From Cymodocea nodosa (Eukaryota; Streptophyta; Magnoliopsida; Alismatales; Cymodoceaceae): DNA of 64,000 nucleotides. Of the stretch, positions 1 to 12,193 are shown piece after piece. The notes under the pieces are model-generated. The model was not told the origin of the DNA. It made no database searches and was given only the letters and a program-made list of their open reading frames with translations. The stretch lies in contig CM072345.1 in assembly GCA_036874045.1 (NCBI GenBank), forward strand, positions 947,501-1,011,500. The letters are read 5' to 3'. How positions within the stretch are numbered: the first letter of the stretch is position 1; every line of letters begins with the position of its first letter. A program made the translations under genes and the position numbers.

Positions 1-475
1 TCAAGCAAATGCTTGAAAATGTAATCAAACCAAGTAAGAAGGATTAGGTAGAAAAGCTTAATGATGCACTTTAGGATTATAGGACAGCCTATAAAACTGT
101 GTTGGGAATGTCACCATTTAGAGTAATTTATGGTAAAACATGTCATTTACCTATAGAAATAGAACATAAAGCTGAATGGGCTATTAGAACATTTAACATG
201 TGTGTTGATGCAGGAAAAGTAAGAAAATATCAACTCAATGAGCTGGAAGAAATAAGAAGAGAGGCTTATGAAAATGCAAAGATTGCAAAAGAATGAGCAA
301 AAGCATTACATGACAAGAAAATTTTGAGAAAAGACTTTCATGAGGGACAAGAAGTTTTATTATATAATTCTAGATTACATTTATTCCCTAAAAAATTTAA
401 GACTAGATGGACAAGACCATTCATCATTAAATATATATAACTATAGAAAATTATAAGACATGATCTAAAACTGTA
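1..475 (+). pseudogene. Athila-type Ty3/gypsy integrase C-terminal fragment
   Basis: Translation shows the end of a Ty3/gypsy integrase core and the following conserved stretch: MSPFRVIYGKTCHLPIEIEHKAEWAI, then QLNELEEIRREAYENAKI and a DKKI..KDFHEGQEVLLYNSRL segment, in the order found in Athila-lineage integrases. The enzyme inserts reverse-transcribed element DNA into the host genome. The fragment is cut by the window edge. Stops interrupt it where the family has tryptophan (DW and LWDYR positions read D-stop and L-stop-DY; both TGG to TAG) and another (TGA) falls at 294-296. Nothing upstream is visible, so the parent element continues to the left. Lineage is assigned from memory of the family and is fairly secure. 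Confidence 0.85.
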
Positions 476-872
476 GTGAATGGTCAAAGATTTAAAGAAT
501 ACTATCCTAGAAAAACCTACAATCATGGAGAGAGTGCTTTGTTGTTGGAACCCAATTATAATTAACTTTTATATGTATTTAGTTGTAGATGTAGTTTTTC
601 TTTTCTTAATTTTTAGTAATCTTTCATTCTGTGTTATTGTGTTAGTAGTTAACAATAAAATTGATTATTGCAAATTCACGTCTAAATTTTATATACTTAT
701 TATCATGCATCTATCCTCTTTGTTTCATGTCATCTTGAGTTTATATGGTGAGCCATTCATGCTGAAATTTTATGATATATGATGATACTTGTATACTTTG
801 ATGATATTTCACCATGTAAATAACTCTTGCATAAACTCTTGAATTACATAATTGATGCGAATGTCTTAGTGC
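476..872. other. no gene recognised; gypsy remnant spacer
   Basis: AT-rich sequence between the integrase fragment and the next gag. No domain, LTR end, primer-binding site or polypurine tract was recognised. Short ORFs here are not supported. Confidence 0.5.
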
Positions 873-2165
873 ATGAAAAGTTGGGAGAGAGGCACAGATA
901 ACAGGTTGATATACATCAAGAATCAAAAAGAAATACACATGGTAGTAAACAACAATGAGAGGAGGGTGGTATTCAAAGACATGTTCTATCCTACACAGAG
1001 GAGTAGGATCACTTGCATTCAACTACCAGATGAGAATGGAGCACACTTTAAGTTGAAATCCCACTACACCAGCCAATTATCAAAGTTCATGGGACATGAT
1101 GATGAGGATGCTTATGACTTCCTTGAAGAATTTGAAGATGCATGCAATTTAATGAAGATACAAAATCTGATAGATGATTCCATCTTATTGAGATTTGTTC
1201 CCTTCGCCTTGAGAGATGGAGTAAAAAGGTGGCTTCAGAGTTTGCCACCCAACTCTATTACTTCATGGGAACAATTTAGTACTATCTTCTTGAAAAGATT
1301 CTATTTAGTTACCAAAACAAATGAGATGAGAAAAGTTATTAATTCTTGCTACCAATTGCCAGAAGAATCATTTGCCAATTTCTTTAGCAGGTTCAAAGAA
1401 TTGCTTGTGAGGTGTCCACATCATGGGATACCTTTGTGGAGACAATGCTAAATCATGTATGATGGAATCCCTACATTAGTAAAGGGTTTGTTGGAATCCA
1501 TGGTGCAAGGAGACTTTGCAGATCTTGAAGATACAACGACATGAAACTTCTTGGGAGAGTTGGCGGCAAAGACATTAAATTGGGAAAAACCCTCTCCAAG
1601 ATCTGAAGCAAGGCAAGAGAAGGGCATTCATTCCATAAATGCAACCACAACCCTTCAAATGAAATATGGAAGCTTATTGAAAAGGGTTGAAGCAATAGAA
1701 GGAAAAGGAAAAAAACCACTCAAGTGCTTGGGATGTAATATGGTAGGCCATATTGTGAATGAATGTCCTATGTTGGCTAACCCTTCTGCTGATGTTCAAG
1801 AAATATACACAAGGAACAATCAAAGGCAAGAAGTTTATGGCAATACCTACAATCCATCTTGGAGGAATCACCCAAACTTTTCATGGAGAAACTCACATTT
1901 TCAAGATAATCAACATGGTGAATGCTTAAATTTTCAAGGCAATCAGCCCACACGAAATACTATGAAACCAACCAAGAAAAATGATCATTCAGCTGTAATA
2001 GAAGACATGGGAAAGAAGATAGACTGCTTGATAAAAGGCATGGAAGCATTTGTCATGAACAATGCTAAGTATCAACTAATTGTGCATGCTAATGTACAAT
2101 CAATCAGCAAGATAGAGGCACAATTATCCCAAATTTCAGCAAGACTTTGTGAGAGGGAGAAATGA
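873..2165 (+). pseudogene. Athila-type gag pseudogene
   Basis: One reading frame of about 430 codons encodes a gypsy Gag, the capsid and nucleocapsid precursor. The retrotransposon-gag core runs from about residue 50 (FKLKSHYTSQLSKF, then DAYDFLEEFEDACNLMK, RFVPFALRDGVKRWLQSLPP, W..FSTIFLKRF) to about 190. A CCHC zinc knuckle (C-LG-C-NMVG-H-IVNE-C) lies near 1724-1765, followed by the YNPSWRNHPNFSWRN motif typical of plant Athila gags. Two in-frame stops break it, TAA at 1449-1451 and TGA at 1542-1544; the second falls where tryptophan is expected. There is no frameshift. It is not obviously the same element as the integrase to its left or the pol to its right. Confidence 0.88.
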
Positions 2166-2423
2166 ACTATTCCAAGCCAAGCTATAACAAATCCAAGTGT
2201 GAACCAAGTGGAAACAACTTTAGGAGACAAGCAAAGAGAAGCATGACTTGCAATCAACAAGATAGCAAGATCTAACCTTTTATCTTTACAGCTTATGCTT
2301 AGTTTATTTGATGAGAGACTTATTTTATTTTATGCTTGAGATGTCTAAATTTAAAGAACAGAATTTGATGATATATTTGATAGTAGTTAGATGCATGATT
2401 CCAAACATGCCACTTATTAGAGA
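2166..2423. other. spacer between gag and Tat pol fragment
   Basis: No feature recognised. The junction near 2424 is abrupt: upstream sequence is non-coding and the downstream sequence starts inside the RT domain, so this looks like a nesting or deletion breakpoint. Confidence 0.45.
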
Positions 2424-4990
2424 GTCATGACCTTGATATTCCACGACATGATTCACTGCGAGATCAAGGTATATGTAGACGACCTCATCGCGAAGTCTCA
2501 ATCACTGCAACATCTTATAGATCTACGCAAGTTATTCGAGCATTTGAGGAAATACAAACTCCACTTGAATCCAGCCAAATGCATCTTTGCAGTATCCTTT
2601 GGCAAGCTACTTGACCATGTGGTCAACCAGAAGGGGATTGAGATTGACCCTAGTAAAGCTAAGGCCATCCAGGAGATGTTGCTGCCAAGGACAGAGAAAG
2701 AAGTCTGCAACCTACTAGGGTGCTTACAGTACATCAATCGATTTATATCCAGACTGACTTCAACCTGCGAGCCTATCTTTAGACTGTTAAGGAAGAAGGC
2801 AACCATTCAGTGAAATGACGAATGTCAGGCTACGTTTGACAGGATCAAGCAGTTACTTGTATCGCCACCGGTGTTGATTCGTCCAATACTAGGAAGGTCA
2901 TTGATCCTGTACTTATTAGTCTCGCCTACATCCGTAGGTGCAGTTTTAGGGCAATATGATGAAAATAGTACCAAAGAAATGGCAATTTACTATTTGAGCC
3001 GCAAGTTCACAAACTGTGAGACGAAGTACAAGATGATAGGGAGGTACTGTCTTACTTTAGTCTAGGTAGTCTAGAAGTTGAAGTATTACATAACAGTCTA
3101 CTCGGTCAAACTCATTAGTCGTCATGATCCGCTTCGTTACTTACTTGAGAAGCCAGCACTAGTAAGTTGATGCGTGAAGTGGCAACTATTGTTGTCTAAG
3201 TTTGACTTGAAATTTGTATCTCAAAAGTCAGTGAAAGCTCAAGTACTAGTAGATCATCTAGTAGGATTGCCAATCCATGACTGGTCTATAGTTCAATAGC
3301 AATTTCCAAACGAATAGGTATTGGTCACAGTAGATGGATCAGAAGTTGTAGATGATTAAGACACATACGTTATGTACTTCGATGGAGCAGTTAACCATCA
3401 AAGTTGTGGCATGAGAGCAGTTCTTCAAGATCCCTAAGGACAGCTCACCGCAGTTGCACAACGTCTCACATTCCCATGTTCTAACAACATGGCGAAGTAC
3501 GAGACATGCATGTTGGGTTTACAACTAACACTAAATCATCAGGTTTAGAATCTTTAAGTCTGTGGAGATTCTTTGCTAGTGATTTCACAAGTCAACAGGC
3601 TGTAGAAGTTCAGCAATCCTAAGTTAGCCCCCTATCTATCAGTCCTACGAGACATGGTTCGATAGTTCAGGTCAGTCTCCTCATTTGTGAAAAGAAATCA
3701 GAACACCTTTGCCGATGCTTTGGCAACTTTAGCATCATGGGTCCATATCCTAGGGCGTGGAACCATCAGTCTTGAAGTAACAAAGTCAGATATGCTAGTA
3801 TATTGCTTAACGATTGACACTGAAGTTTCAAGTGATGACAAACCATGGTTCCACGATATCATGACATACCTCAAAGATGGATCTTTCCCGTCAGAATGTC
3901 ATGCAGCAGATAAGAGGACATTGGCCAGAATGGTAAGCAGATATGTGTTGGGAGGCGATTAACTATACCGCAGATCCCACAACTACATGCTCCTAAGATG
4001 TGTGGATCAACTAGAGGCAGGTACCATCATGCAAGAGATACATGAAGGTACTTGTGATCCACATATGAATAGTCTTTTCCTTACCAAGTAGATCCTAAGG
4101 CAAGGATACCATTGGTCTACCATGGAAGTAGATTGTTGTAACCATGTCAGGAAGTGCCTAGCTTACCAACTGCATTTGAATGTGCCACATGCTCCTCCAA
4201 TGCCATTATATGTCAATGATGCAGGAGTCTAGACCTTTTCAACGTGAGGGTTAGATGTCATTGGTGAAGTTTGTCCGATCGCGTTGAATGGACATAGATA
4301 TATTTTAGTGGCGATCGATTACTTCACCAAGTAGGTAGAAGTGGCAACCTAGCGGACGGTCACAGCCAATGCCACTCAAAAGTTCATTTGAGACTACATG
4401 TCACCAGGTATGGTGTCCCATTTAAGGTTTTTACTGATAATGATGTTAATTTCATCGTAGGTTCAGTACAATAGCACTTAGAGACACTTAAAGTCAAGTA
4501 CCACCGCACCACGCTATATCGACCACAAATAAATGGCATTGTAGAAGCGGCAAACAAGAACCTCATTTAGATCCTCAAGAAGATGACAGAGACGTGTTGG
4601 GACTAGCACGAGAAGTTGCCATACACTCTATAGGCTTACAGATGCGTCATTCGCTCTTCAACCGGTGACACTCCTTTATCACTGGTTTTTAGATCTAAAG
4701 CGATTTTACCTATCGAAGTGGAAATCTCTTCACTTCGCATCCTTAAGGGAACCCAATTTACTGATGCAGAGTGGCTTGAAGACCGATACTTGCAATTGGA
4801 TCTGTTGGATGAAGGTCGCCTTTAGGTACTTCATCATGCACATTGCTACTAGAATAGGCAAGCATGTGCATACAACAAGAAGGTGCAACCTCACCCTATG
4901 TCAGAGGACAATCTCGTTCTTCACTGATTACATAAATCTAACCATGGTAAATTCCAACCCAATTGGAAAAGACTATATCGAGTGATGTGA
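2424..4990 (+). pseudogene. Tat-lineage Ty3/gypsy pol (RT to integrase), 5'-truncated
   Basis: The fragment begins just before the RT active site (VYVDD at about 2469-2483) and continues through the RT thumb (LNPAKCIFAV.FGKLL, FLS-like PRTEKEV, QYINRFI). Next come the first RNase H, a second archaeal-type RNase H (MYFDGAVNHQSCGMRAVL near 3370-3425, then FPCSNNMAKYETC), the integrase zinc region (HEGTCDPH near 4030; the second Cys of the CxxC reads Tyr) and the catalytic core (GLDVIG near 4250, AIDYFTK). The integrase C-terminus ends near 4990 with SGGAAYIHQ. Two RNase H domains are diagnostic of the Tat lineage. It carries many stops, several at Trp codons (TK-stop-VE and AT-stop-RT are TGG to TAG), plus at least one frameshift near 4400. 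It is non-functional. Confidence 0.88.
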
Positions 4991-5087
4991 TTCCTCTCCG
5001 GGGGGGCTGCGTATATTCATCAAGTTGGAGAAAGTACCATCAAGGAGTTGGTAAACTGCTTTAACTTGAGGCAGTTCTATCAGTGAA

Positions 5088-6940
5088 CCCCTCTGATTTT
5101 AACCTTTTGTGCATTTCGTAATTTTGATTGCTATTATTTTGCATAAAGTTTTTATTTTCTTTACTCTCTATAATAGGTAGAGATCTGTTGATTTAATTTG
5201 GATCATTCTTTCTAGACTTAAGGGTCTCACAAAGTCACCTATAAAGATGCTATTAGAATGGCTGAGTAACGTGAGTTAGAGAGCCACCAGCATCAAGTCT
5301 TCGCTACTCTAGGACTTGAGTTAGAGAACAGATACTCTATTCAACTTGGACTTTTATGCAGAGTAAGTTCTAAGCTTTTGAGGGAGTTTTCCACCTAAGT
5401 CCATGAAGATCTAACCATGTGATGCCATCTTATGCCACTAGTAAAAGGGGTATAGAGATGAAGAGTGCAACGTGGAAGACCCTTAGTGAATCTTTAAATC
5501 TTATTTGGAGGTAAATGTTAGCAACACATGCAGTAGCTATGGACGACTCAATTTTCCCAAGGTGTTGGGTCAAGGAATTACCTCATTTCAATCTTTCCCT
5601 TTTGAAATCTCATTCCATTCCCTTTCTTTGAGTCAATCGCATATTTCTACGAATAATGCTCCTCGCCTTTGTCTAGTCTTTGGTCTCCTCTTGAGGTTCC
5701 CAAGCAACAGAGCCGTCTCTTTTCTCCAAACTCTTTTGATTAGTCCAGTGTCATGTCCTTTCTTAAAACGTTTAAACTTTCGAAGTTTCTTTTCTGCATA
5801 GGACGTCGATATGCAGGCTACCCACAATCTTGTGACTTGTTGCTCATGAGCACGTGAATGATACCTTCCTTTGGCTTGTCGAGGAGTGGAAAAGAAAAAC
5901 AAGGTTCAAAGAAAAAAATGTGGAAAAGTGCGAAAAAAAGCAACTAAAAAATGACACAAAGAAGAAAATCAAAAGAAAAGATGAAAAGAGAGTTGAGACA
6001 AAAGATGGGAGAGTCAAAAGAAGAAAAGAGGTGTTTAAAAGAAAGAAAAGAACGAATGAGAAATAGAACAGAAGTAGCAGTGCCATAGGGGCCCACGCGT
6101 AATAAGGTGTTATCTGATGCAGAACCCATCGGGTGCTAACCAATGTTGGAACCCAATCAGGTGCTATCCGCAACAGAACCCAAACAGGATGCTATCCAAT
6201 GTTGGAACCCAAGTTGAGTGCTATCTAATGTCGGAACCTAAAGCCTCTAGTAATCCTACACAAGTCTATCTTTTAGTTTCACTTGTCTTTTCTTCTAGCA
6301 TTTCTTTCATTCATTCCTTATTTTTTGAGGTAATTCTGCAATCGGGTAAATTGGACGACTTGATGTCTGAACCTAGCACTTGCCCACTTCCTCCCAAAAA
6401 AGATAAAAATTGTAGCTAGGGCTGACGCATACGGGAGTTAAAAGCTACTAGTTGTAAGACAAAAGCTCAGAACACTACATGATTGAGATCAGGTAATATA
6501 AGTTATCAACTCTAACCTTTATGACTAGTAATCAGTTATAAGAGTTATTTCGTAAGTGTGAAAGGTCCACCTTAAACACACTTGCCCTTTCACCATAGTT
6601 CTCGACAAAGGTGCCTGACTTATGAGTCGCCTCTATGAGATGGTCGTACCTTAAAGACGTTTAAAGGGAGATCCTCTAAGATTAATAGATGTTTTGGCAT
6701 GATCGTGGATCCCAGATCTCATTGCATAACCTATGCAAATAGGGAGAAATATTTTTATGCCAGGGGCAGTTCATTTCCCTTGTTTGACTTTATATTTTGC
6801 TGCAGTTTACCTTTCTTATCGCGTTTTAAATCTTATCTTTTTGACCTTATATACATGTCTATTTTGTTCATTGATAATTCATATTTTTGAAGTCATAGAT
6901 ATTTTAGGATCTTAGCAGATATGCTAGTATAGACATTATT
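5088..6940. other. Tat element 3' region, no recognisable domain
   Basis: This is untranslated or fully decayed sequence between the Tat integrase and the downstream ORF. The purine-rich stretch 5880-6070 makes long open frames on both strands by composition only. No domain was recognised. Confidence 0.5.
6117..6243 (+). repeat. short tandem repeat, about 31 bp unit, ~4 copies
   Basis: Units containing GGAACCCAA and GGTGCTATCC repeat with ATGTTGG or similar between them, at a period of about 30-33 bp. Sequence drift between units shows that the array is old. Confidence 0.7.
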
Positions 6941-8092
6941 GTCACCTGAGCATTGTTTAGAGAAGCTTAGGGTTGCAATTAAGACGTTGACCCTAAAAAA
7001 AATAGAACAGTTGTCATAGTGGGGACTGACTCAGGCTATGCTGCACTTGGCCTAAATAAGAGTCAACAAGAATCTACTATCCACTCTAGCAGAAAAGTGG
7101 GAAGGCTCTCAGCACACTCTTCAGATGCCACATGGCTTCGAGTTAACATTGACTTTAGAAGATGTTAGATATCTATGCCAGCTACAGAGGCGATCATATC
7201 TGCCCTTTCAACATTATCAAAAGTCAGAAGATTATCTTACATTCCTGCTCAACCCTATAGGTTGTCAACATAAACATATGTTCTTTAGCGATGGTCAAAG
7301 ACAACAGTTCGATGTTAAGAAGTTGTTGACTCTCGTAAACAGAACGAGCAACAAATGGCTATCACTTCTTTGTCTGTTTCTATGTCGAACTTATATTCAG
7401 CCATGGGATGACAAAGCTAAGCAACCACGTCATCTCAACCCTGCTGTGAGTATTTAAGGGAGTCTACGACCCTATGACAGTTATACTTGCTAATATCTAC
7501 TCCATATTAGATCGCTGTGTTCGAGAACAGAGGAATTTCTAAGGATCATCAGCTCTCCTACAACTTTGGATTGCTGCTCATCTACATCATCCCATTGATC
7601 AGAGGAGCACTCCAACCTTTTCCTATGCATTCACTCCTTTTTATGCTAGGGAAGACAAGGAACCAAGTCAAGTAGTACTTGGAGGAGGTCTACATAGAGC
7701 ATATCAAGTGGTGCATTCTACCCGAATTAGCTTTAGCTTTAGCTTATGTCCAAGGAGATGAAGGCGAGCTATGCTTGCCAGGGTTGGAAGGTGGACTCAT
7801 CTACAACCTCATCCTAGTCCTACGATAATTTGGATATGAGCAGATCAATGCAGAGCTGGAGTCGGTGTCCCTTCACTTCAGGAAGTATTGGGAAGAGGAC
7901 AACTCTATAGTACTCATAATGAACAGAAGACTCATACGCGCACATACTCTTTAGAGTTTGGGTCTCGCTCATCATTCCGCTGACATATCACCACTTGAAG
8001 CTTCACCGGAACCATCAAAGGATTCGACCCCACTTGAAACCCTAGGTAGAAAGTCTTTTGCATCTCCTTCAGCCAAGAGGAGAAGAGTTTAA
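6941..8092 (+). pseudogene. DUF7745 / plant-mobile-domain-like ORF of Tat element
   Basis: Decayed frames read LLSTLAEKWEGS, then PHGFELTLTLEDVRYLCQL, then ALLQLWIAAHLH and TPFYARED, then YVQGDEGELCLPGLEGGL, and a basic end KRRRV with TAA at 8090-8092. This order matches the extra ORF found 3' of integrase in plant Tat/Ogre-type elements, related to the plant mobile domain, from memory of that family. Its biochemical role is unknown. The frame changes at least once and several stops are present. It lies at the expected place between integrase and 3' LTR. Confidence 0.6.
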
Positions 8093-8226
8093 TGTGCTCT
8101 CATTAAATATTGAACTCATATTTGTACTTTATTATTCAGTGAAATGAAAAGTTTCTTTCTTTTTGATATACTTATATAGATGTTGATCTTCTTAAATCTG
8201 TCATTTATTTGATTCATTATTGAGAT

Positions 8227-8313
8227 GTTTGGGTGTTTCGTCAACCCTAAGTAATGCCCATTGGGTAGGCCAATGACCATTGCTTAGGGAGGAGCATCTA
8301 TAGACACCCAAAC
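8227..8313. repeat. long imperfect hairpin before the probable Tat LTR
   Basis: An outer perfect 10-bp inverted pair (GTTTGGGTGT at 8227-8236 with ACACCCAAAC at 8304-8313) encloses a 19-bp inner pair (8245-8263 with 8271-8289) that has about two mismatches and a 7-nt loop. Confidence 0.75.
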
Positions 8314-10640
8314 CTCGACCTCCTTTTAGAAACTATATTTTTCACTGTTACAAACCCCCGGGGTGTACACTATCATTGCACTTATGCAATTGTGCATCTC
8401 TGTCATCTGGAGTAGTGTCAGATGGCCTTAGCCCTTGTTTGAGTGTGTGACCACTACTAGTCCCTTGATGGAGTTTCCTCCATCTAACCTGATGGTTAAG
8501 GCCTCCCTGTCTCTGATTGACTGATCCCTTGGTCGAATCGTCAATTAGAGCTTTTGATTGTCTGAATCAATCCCATACAATCTAGGCCGTCCATTCGGCC
8601 CCTATCTTGATTGGCACATCTCAAGATGTTAAATCAGTCATCTAATCATATATTCGTGATCAAAACACCTTGGATCGTATAGATACACTATCTGATCAAT
8701 GTTGACGCATGCCGATCGCTCGGTTCCACCCTGGATGATCGTAGTCGTCCGTATAAGGTGTTTTGACTTTGAATCCATCTCGTTTGCCATTAGATACTTT
8801 TGATCATCTAGATATGATCAAGGCCCCTTGGGTCGATCGATCCTTCAATTGGATCGTCGATCGCACCTATGATCTTCTCGGATTAACTTCAAGGATTCCT
8901 AGCCCACCATTTGGGTAAGGAATGAGAATCTCACTCATTTGACTAACGATTGAGAAATCCGATCATAGGATGAGCCTCATCTCCTCCCTAATTAACCAAT
9001 TCTTTAATCGGATTGTCAATTAGGACTCTGGATTGTTAAAAATCAACTCAGACAATCTAAGTCGTCTATTTGAGGATTCGACTTCTCGATGTCATTTCAA
9101 CGTCCTACAAGTCGAATTTGTCAAAACGGAGGCTGGATTCGGACTCAGCATGTCTGAATTACTCAGGAGAGACCCTTACCCAAATTTGGTCACGTGGCAG
9201 AGTTGCCACATGTTGCCCTCTCGTGCTGCCACGTGGTAGCCAACATCTCACTAACTCATTGGTGTCGAATTTGCTAGATCCAAATATGGATTTCTCCCTT
9301 AAAACCTCTTAGGGATTTGTGCAAAACCACGAATCCGCTTTTCTCTCGCCGTAAAACCACACCATCAGTCTCCGCACGTCGTCGTCCTACCGTCGCGACC
9401 TTTGTTCGTCTCCAGCCATCTCGTGACCTTTCCTCCGCATGTAGGTACCCACCTAGATGACTAGTTATGCATTTGTAAAGTTCTAAATTTTGTTTTCCAG
9501 CGTTTTCTTCCAAGTGCATGTTGTTTTTCGTGATTGACAACAAAGCTTGCCATCAACTCTTTTTCCTACGTGTGTTTTATAGATTTTCCACCTCGGTTCA
9601 ACCTCCTCCGATCAAGATTGAGGTGCGTTTGAGCTCAGGAGGTTATGCCTCAACATATATAACCTTCATCCAGGGTACGTAAGCTCGTTTTAGCTGTTTC
9701 CCAGCTCGTCGAAAAAGATAGCCGTTGTTGAAGACGATGACTACCTCAGCCACAAGACTTGTTGGGTTTCGACGAGCATCGGAGTTTTGCTGGACTGTTC
9801 GATCTCGCAGTGGTGAGATCCAATCCATCCGATTGCACGATTTAAGTCTTAACCGTCCGATCTTTTCTTTTGATCGCATGAGATCCAATCGTCGAATATC
9901 ATGGCGATGCATCCGCACAATTCGATCAGATTTAATATCTGATTGATCTTGATTGTCCGCTTGAGATCAATATGTTTGATCTCGACTACTAGATTGATTT
10001 GTTAAGGATCGTCAGATCTAGATCTGAGGGTTCTCTAAGTCGTCTAGTCCCAACCGTCAAATTTAGATCTAACAATCTTACCGTGAGCTTCGCCACTGGC
10101 GATGCACGCTCCGCTACACTAACACGTTCCGCTATGCCATCGTCGCTCCGACGTGCTACGTCGTCTAGTGCGTCCAATTGTGCCACCGCTGCTTCGACAT
10201 GCTTCGCCGTCCCACCACGCCACTGGTGCTTCGCTACCTTTGAAGTAGGCTTCCCATCGCTCCATTGCCCCAACTCACATGCTTTTCAGGCGTGGCGTTG
10301 CGTTGTCATTCCTACACAACATCGCATGTTCACAACCGCAGTCGTGCCTAGTGTCTCCACTGGTGCTTCTTTGTCGACGCCCTGCGCGTGTTAGCACCAA
10401 CGGTTGGGGGCAAGAGGACCATGAATCTCAAGATGGAGATTCACGAGTTATTGAATTCCGACGACGTCGTCGAAGAAGACAATATTGTCATCGTTCCTCT
10501 GGTAGCCCCCTCGGTTGTCCGATCTTCGACGGCTGAGAATATCTGGACCATACGTGTGTCTTGGATGGGTGCGGATCCAGGTAAACTTAATCGGATCCGG
10601 GTTGGTACCCGAATCCTATATAATTAAATCCGAGCTTGGT
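8299..10640 (+). repeat. probable 3' LTR of the Tat element (right end unclear)
   Basis: A purine-rich tract AGGGAGGAGC (about 8286-8295) precedes TATAGACACCC, which resembles a TGTAGACACCC-type Tat LTR start with one G-to-A change. The following 2.3 kb is rich in GATC and GATCGT words and changes to a CpG-rich, Ser/Arg-coding-looking composition around 9950-10560, with no recognisable protein domain. The right LTR end, target duplication and a second LTR were not found, so both the boundaries and the call are inference. Confidence 0.4.
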
Positions 10641-10698
10641 GGATTAAACTTGGGTTACCAGTTAGACCGGTTAACCTAGAATTAATTTGAGGCTCCAC

Positions 10699-10732
10699 CT
10701 TGGATTAATCGGTTATAGTTGGTTAATCCAAG
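10699..10732. repeat. 10-bp perfect inverted repeat
   Basis: CTTGGATTAA at 10699-10708 pairs with TTAATCCAAG at 10723-10732 across a 14-nt loop. Its role is unknown. Confidence 0.65.
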
Positions 10733-10889
10733 TCAGGTGACTGACTAGGCTAGTTAATATAGCCAATTGACGAGCTGACATCATGATAACGTCATGTCCG
10801 TCTACTAACATTATACCATTTGATGATGTCGTTGTGCCGTTTGCTAACGTTAGCATTCCATCTGCTTAAATTGGTTTAATTTAAGCTTA

Positions 10890-12150
10890 TTCCTCTAAGG
10901 AGGCCCTATCACCTTTCCATGTGATACCTTAGAGGGGTAATATTACCTGTTTGAGTGTATTCCTAACCATTTTTACCTTAGAAGAGGTCATTTTTGTACA
11001 TTTTGTTTAAAAGCTCCTAAGGATAATTTTATTATGGACCTTTGTCTACCCTCTAAGAAGGTCCTATCACCTTTCTATGTGATACCTTAGAGGAGGAATA
11101 TTACTTGTTTAGGTGTATTCCAGGTTATTTTTACCTTAGGAGAGGTCTCTTTTGTACATTTTGTTTAAAAGCCTCTAAGGACAATTTTATCATAGACCTT
11201 TGTCAACCCTCTAAGGAGGTTCTATCACCTTTCCATGTGATACTTTAGAGGAGAAATATTACTTGTTTGGGTGTATTCTAGGCTATTTTTACCTTAGGAG
11301 ATGTCACTTTTTGTACATTTTGTTTAAAAGCCCTTAAGGACAATTTTATCATGGACTTTTGTCTACCTTCTAATGAGGCTCTATCACATTTTCATGTGAT
11401 ACCTTAAAGGGGGAATATTACCTGTTTGGGTGTATTCCAGGCCATTTTTACCTTAGAGGAGGTTACTTTTGTATATTTTGTTTAAAAGCCCCTAAGGACA
11501 ATTTTATCATGGACTTTTATCAACCCTCTAAGAAGGCCTTATCACCTTTTCATGTGATACCTTAGAGGGGGAATATTACCTATTTAGGTGTATTCTAGGC
11601 TATTTTTACCTTAGGGGAGGTTCCTTTTGTACATTTTATATAAAAGCCCTTAAGGACAATTTTATCATGGACCTTTGTTAACCTTCTAAGGAGGCCCTAT
11701 CACCTTTCCATGTGATACCTTAAAGGGGTAATATTACTTGTTTGAGTGTATTTCAGGCCATTTTTATTTCGGGAGAGGTCTCTTTTATATATTTTGTATA
11801 AAAACCCCTAAGGACAATTTTATCATAGACCTTTGTTAACCTTCTAAGGAGGCCCTATCACCTTTCCATGTGATACCTTAGAGGGAGAGTATTACCTATT
11901 TGGGTGTATTCTAGACCATTTTTACCTCAGAAGAGATTTCTTTTATAAATTTTGTATAAAAGTCCTTAAGGACAATTTTATCACGGACCTTTGTAACCCT
12001 CTAAAGAGGCCCTATCACCTTTTCATGTGATACCTTAGAGGGAATATTACTTGTTTGGGTGTATTACGAGCCGTTTTTACCTTAGGAGAGGTCTTTTTTG
12101 TATATTTTGTATAAAAGTCCTTGAGGACAATTTTATCCTATACCTTTTTA
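10890..12150 (+). repeat. tandem repeat array, about 158-bp unit, 8 copies
   Basis: Each unit starts with CTCTAAGGAGGCCCTATCAC and contains CATGTGATACCTTAGAGG, GAATATTACTTGTTTGGGTG, ATTTTTACCTTAGGAGAGGT, TTTTGTACATTTTGT and AAGGACAATTTTATCATGGA. Unit starts lie near 10892, 11050, 11210, 11368, 11525, 11681, 11840 and 11998. CCTCTAAGG and CCTTAGAGG inside each unit are inverted partners. The array ends shortly before a polypurine-like tract, so it probably sits in the 3' untranslated part of a retroelement. Confidence 0.9.
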
Positions 12151-12193
12151 CCTTTTGGGGTGGTCCGACCATAATATTGACTTGTAGTATACC

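Noticed and set aside
5844-6173. Overlapping long open frames on both strands (109 and 70 codons)
   Set aside because: Produced by a purine-rich low-complexity stretch; no domain and no codon structure.
9033-10627. Several open frames of 65-131 codons in GATC- and CG-rich sequence
   Set aside because: Mutually overlapping on both strands, repetitive composition, no recognisable domain; more likely LTR sequence.
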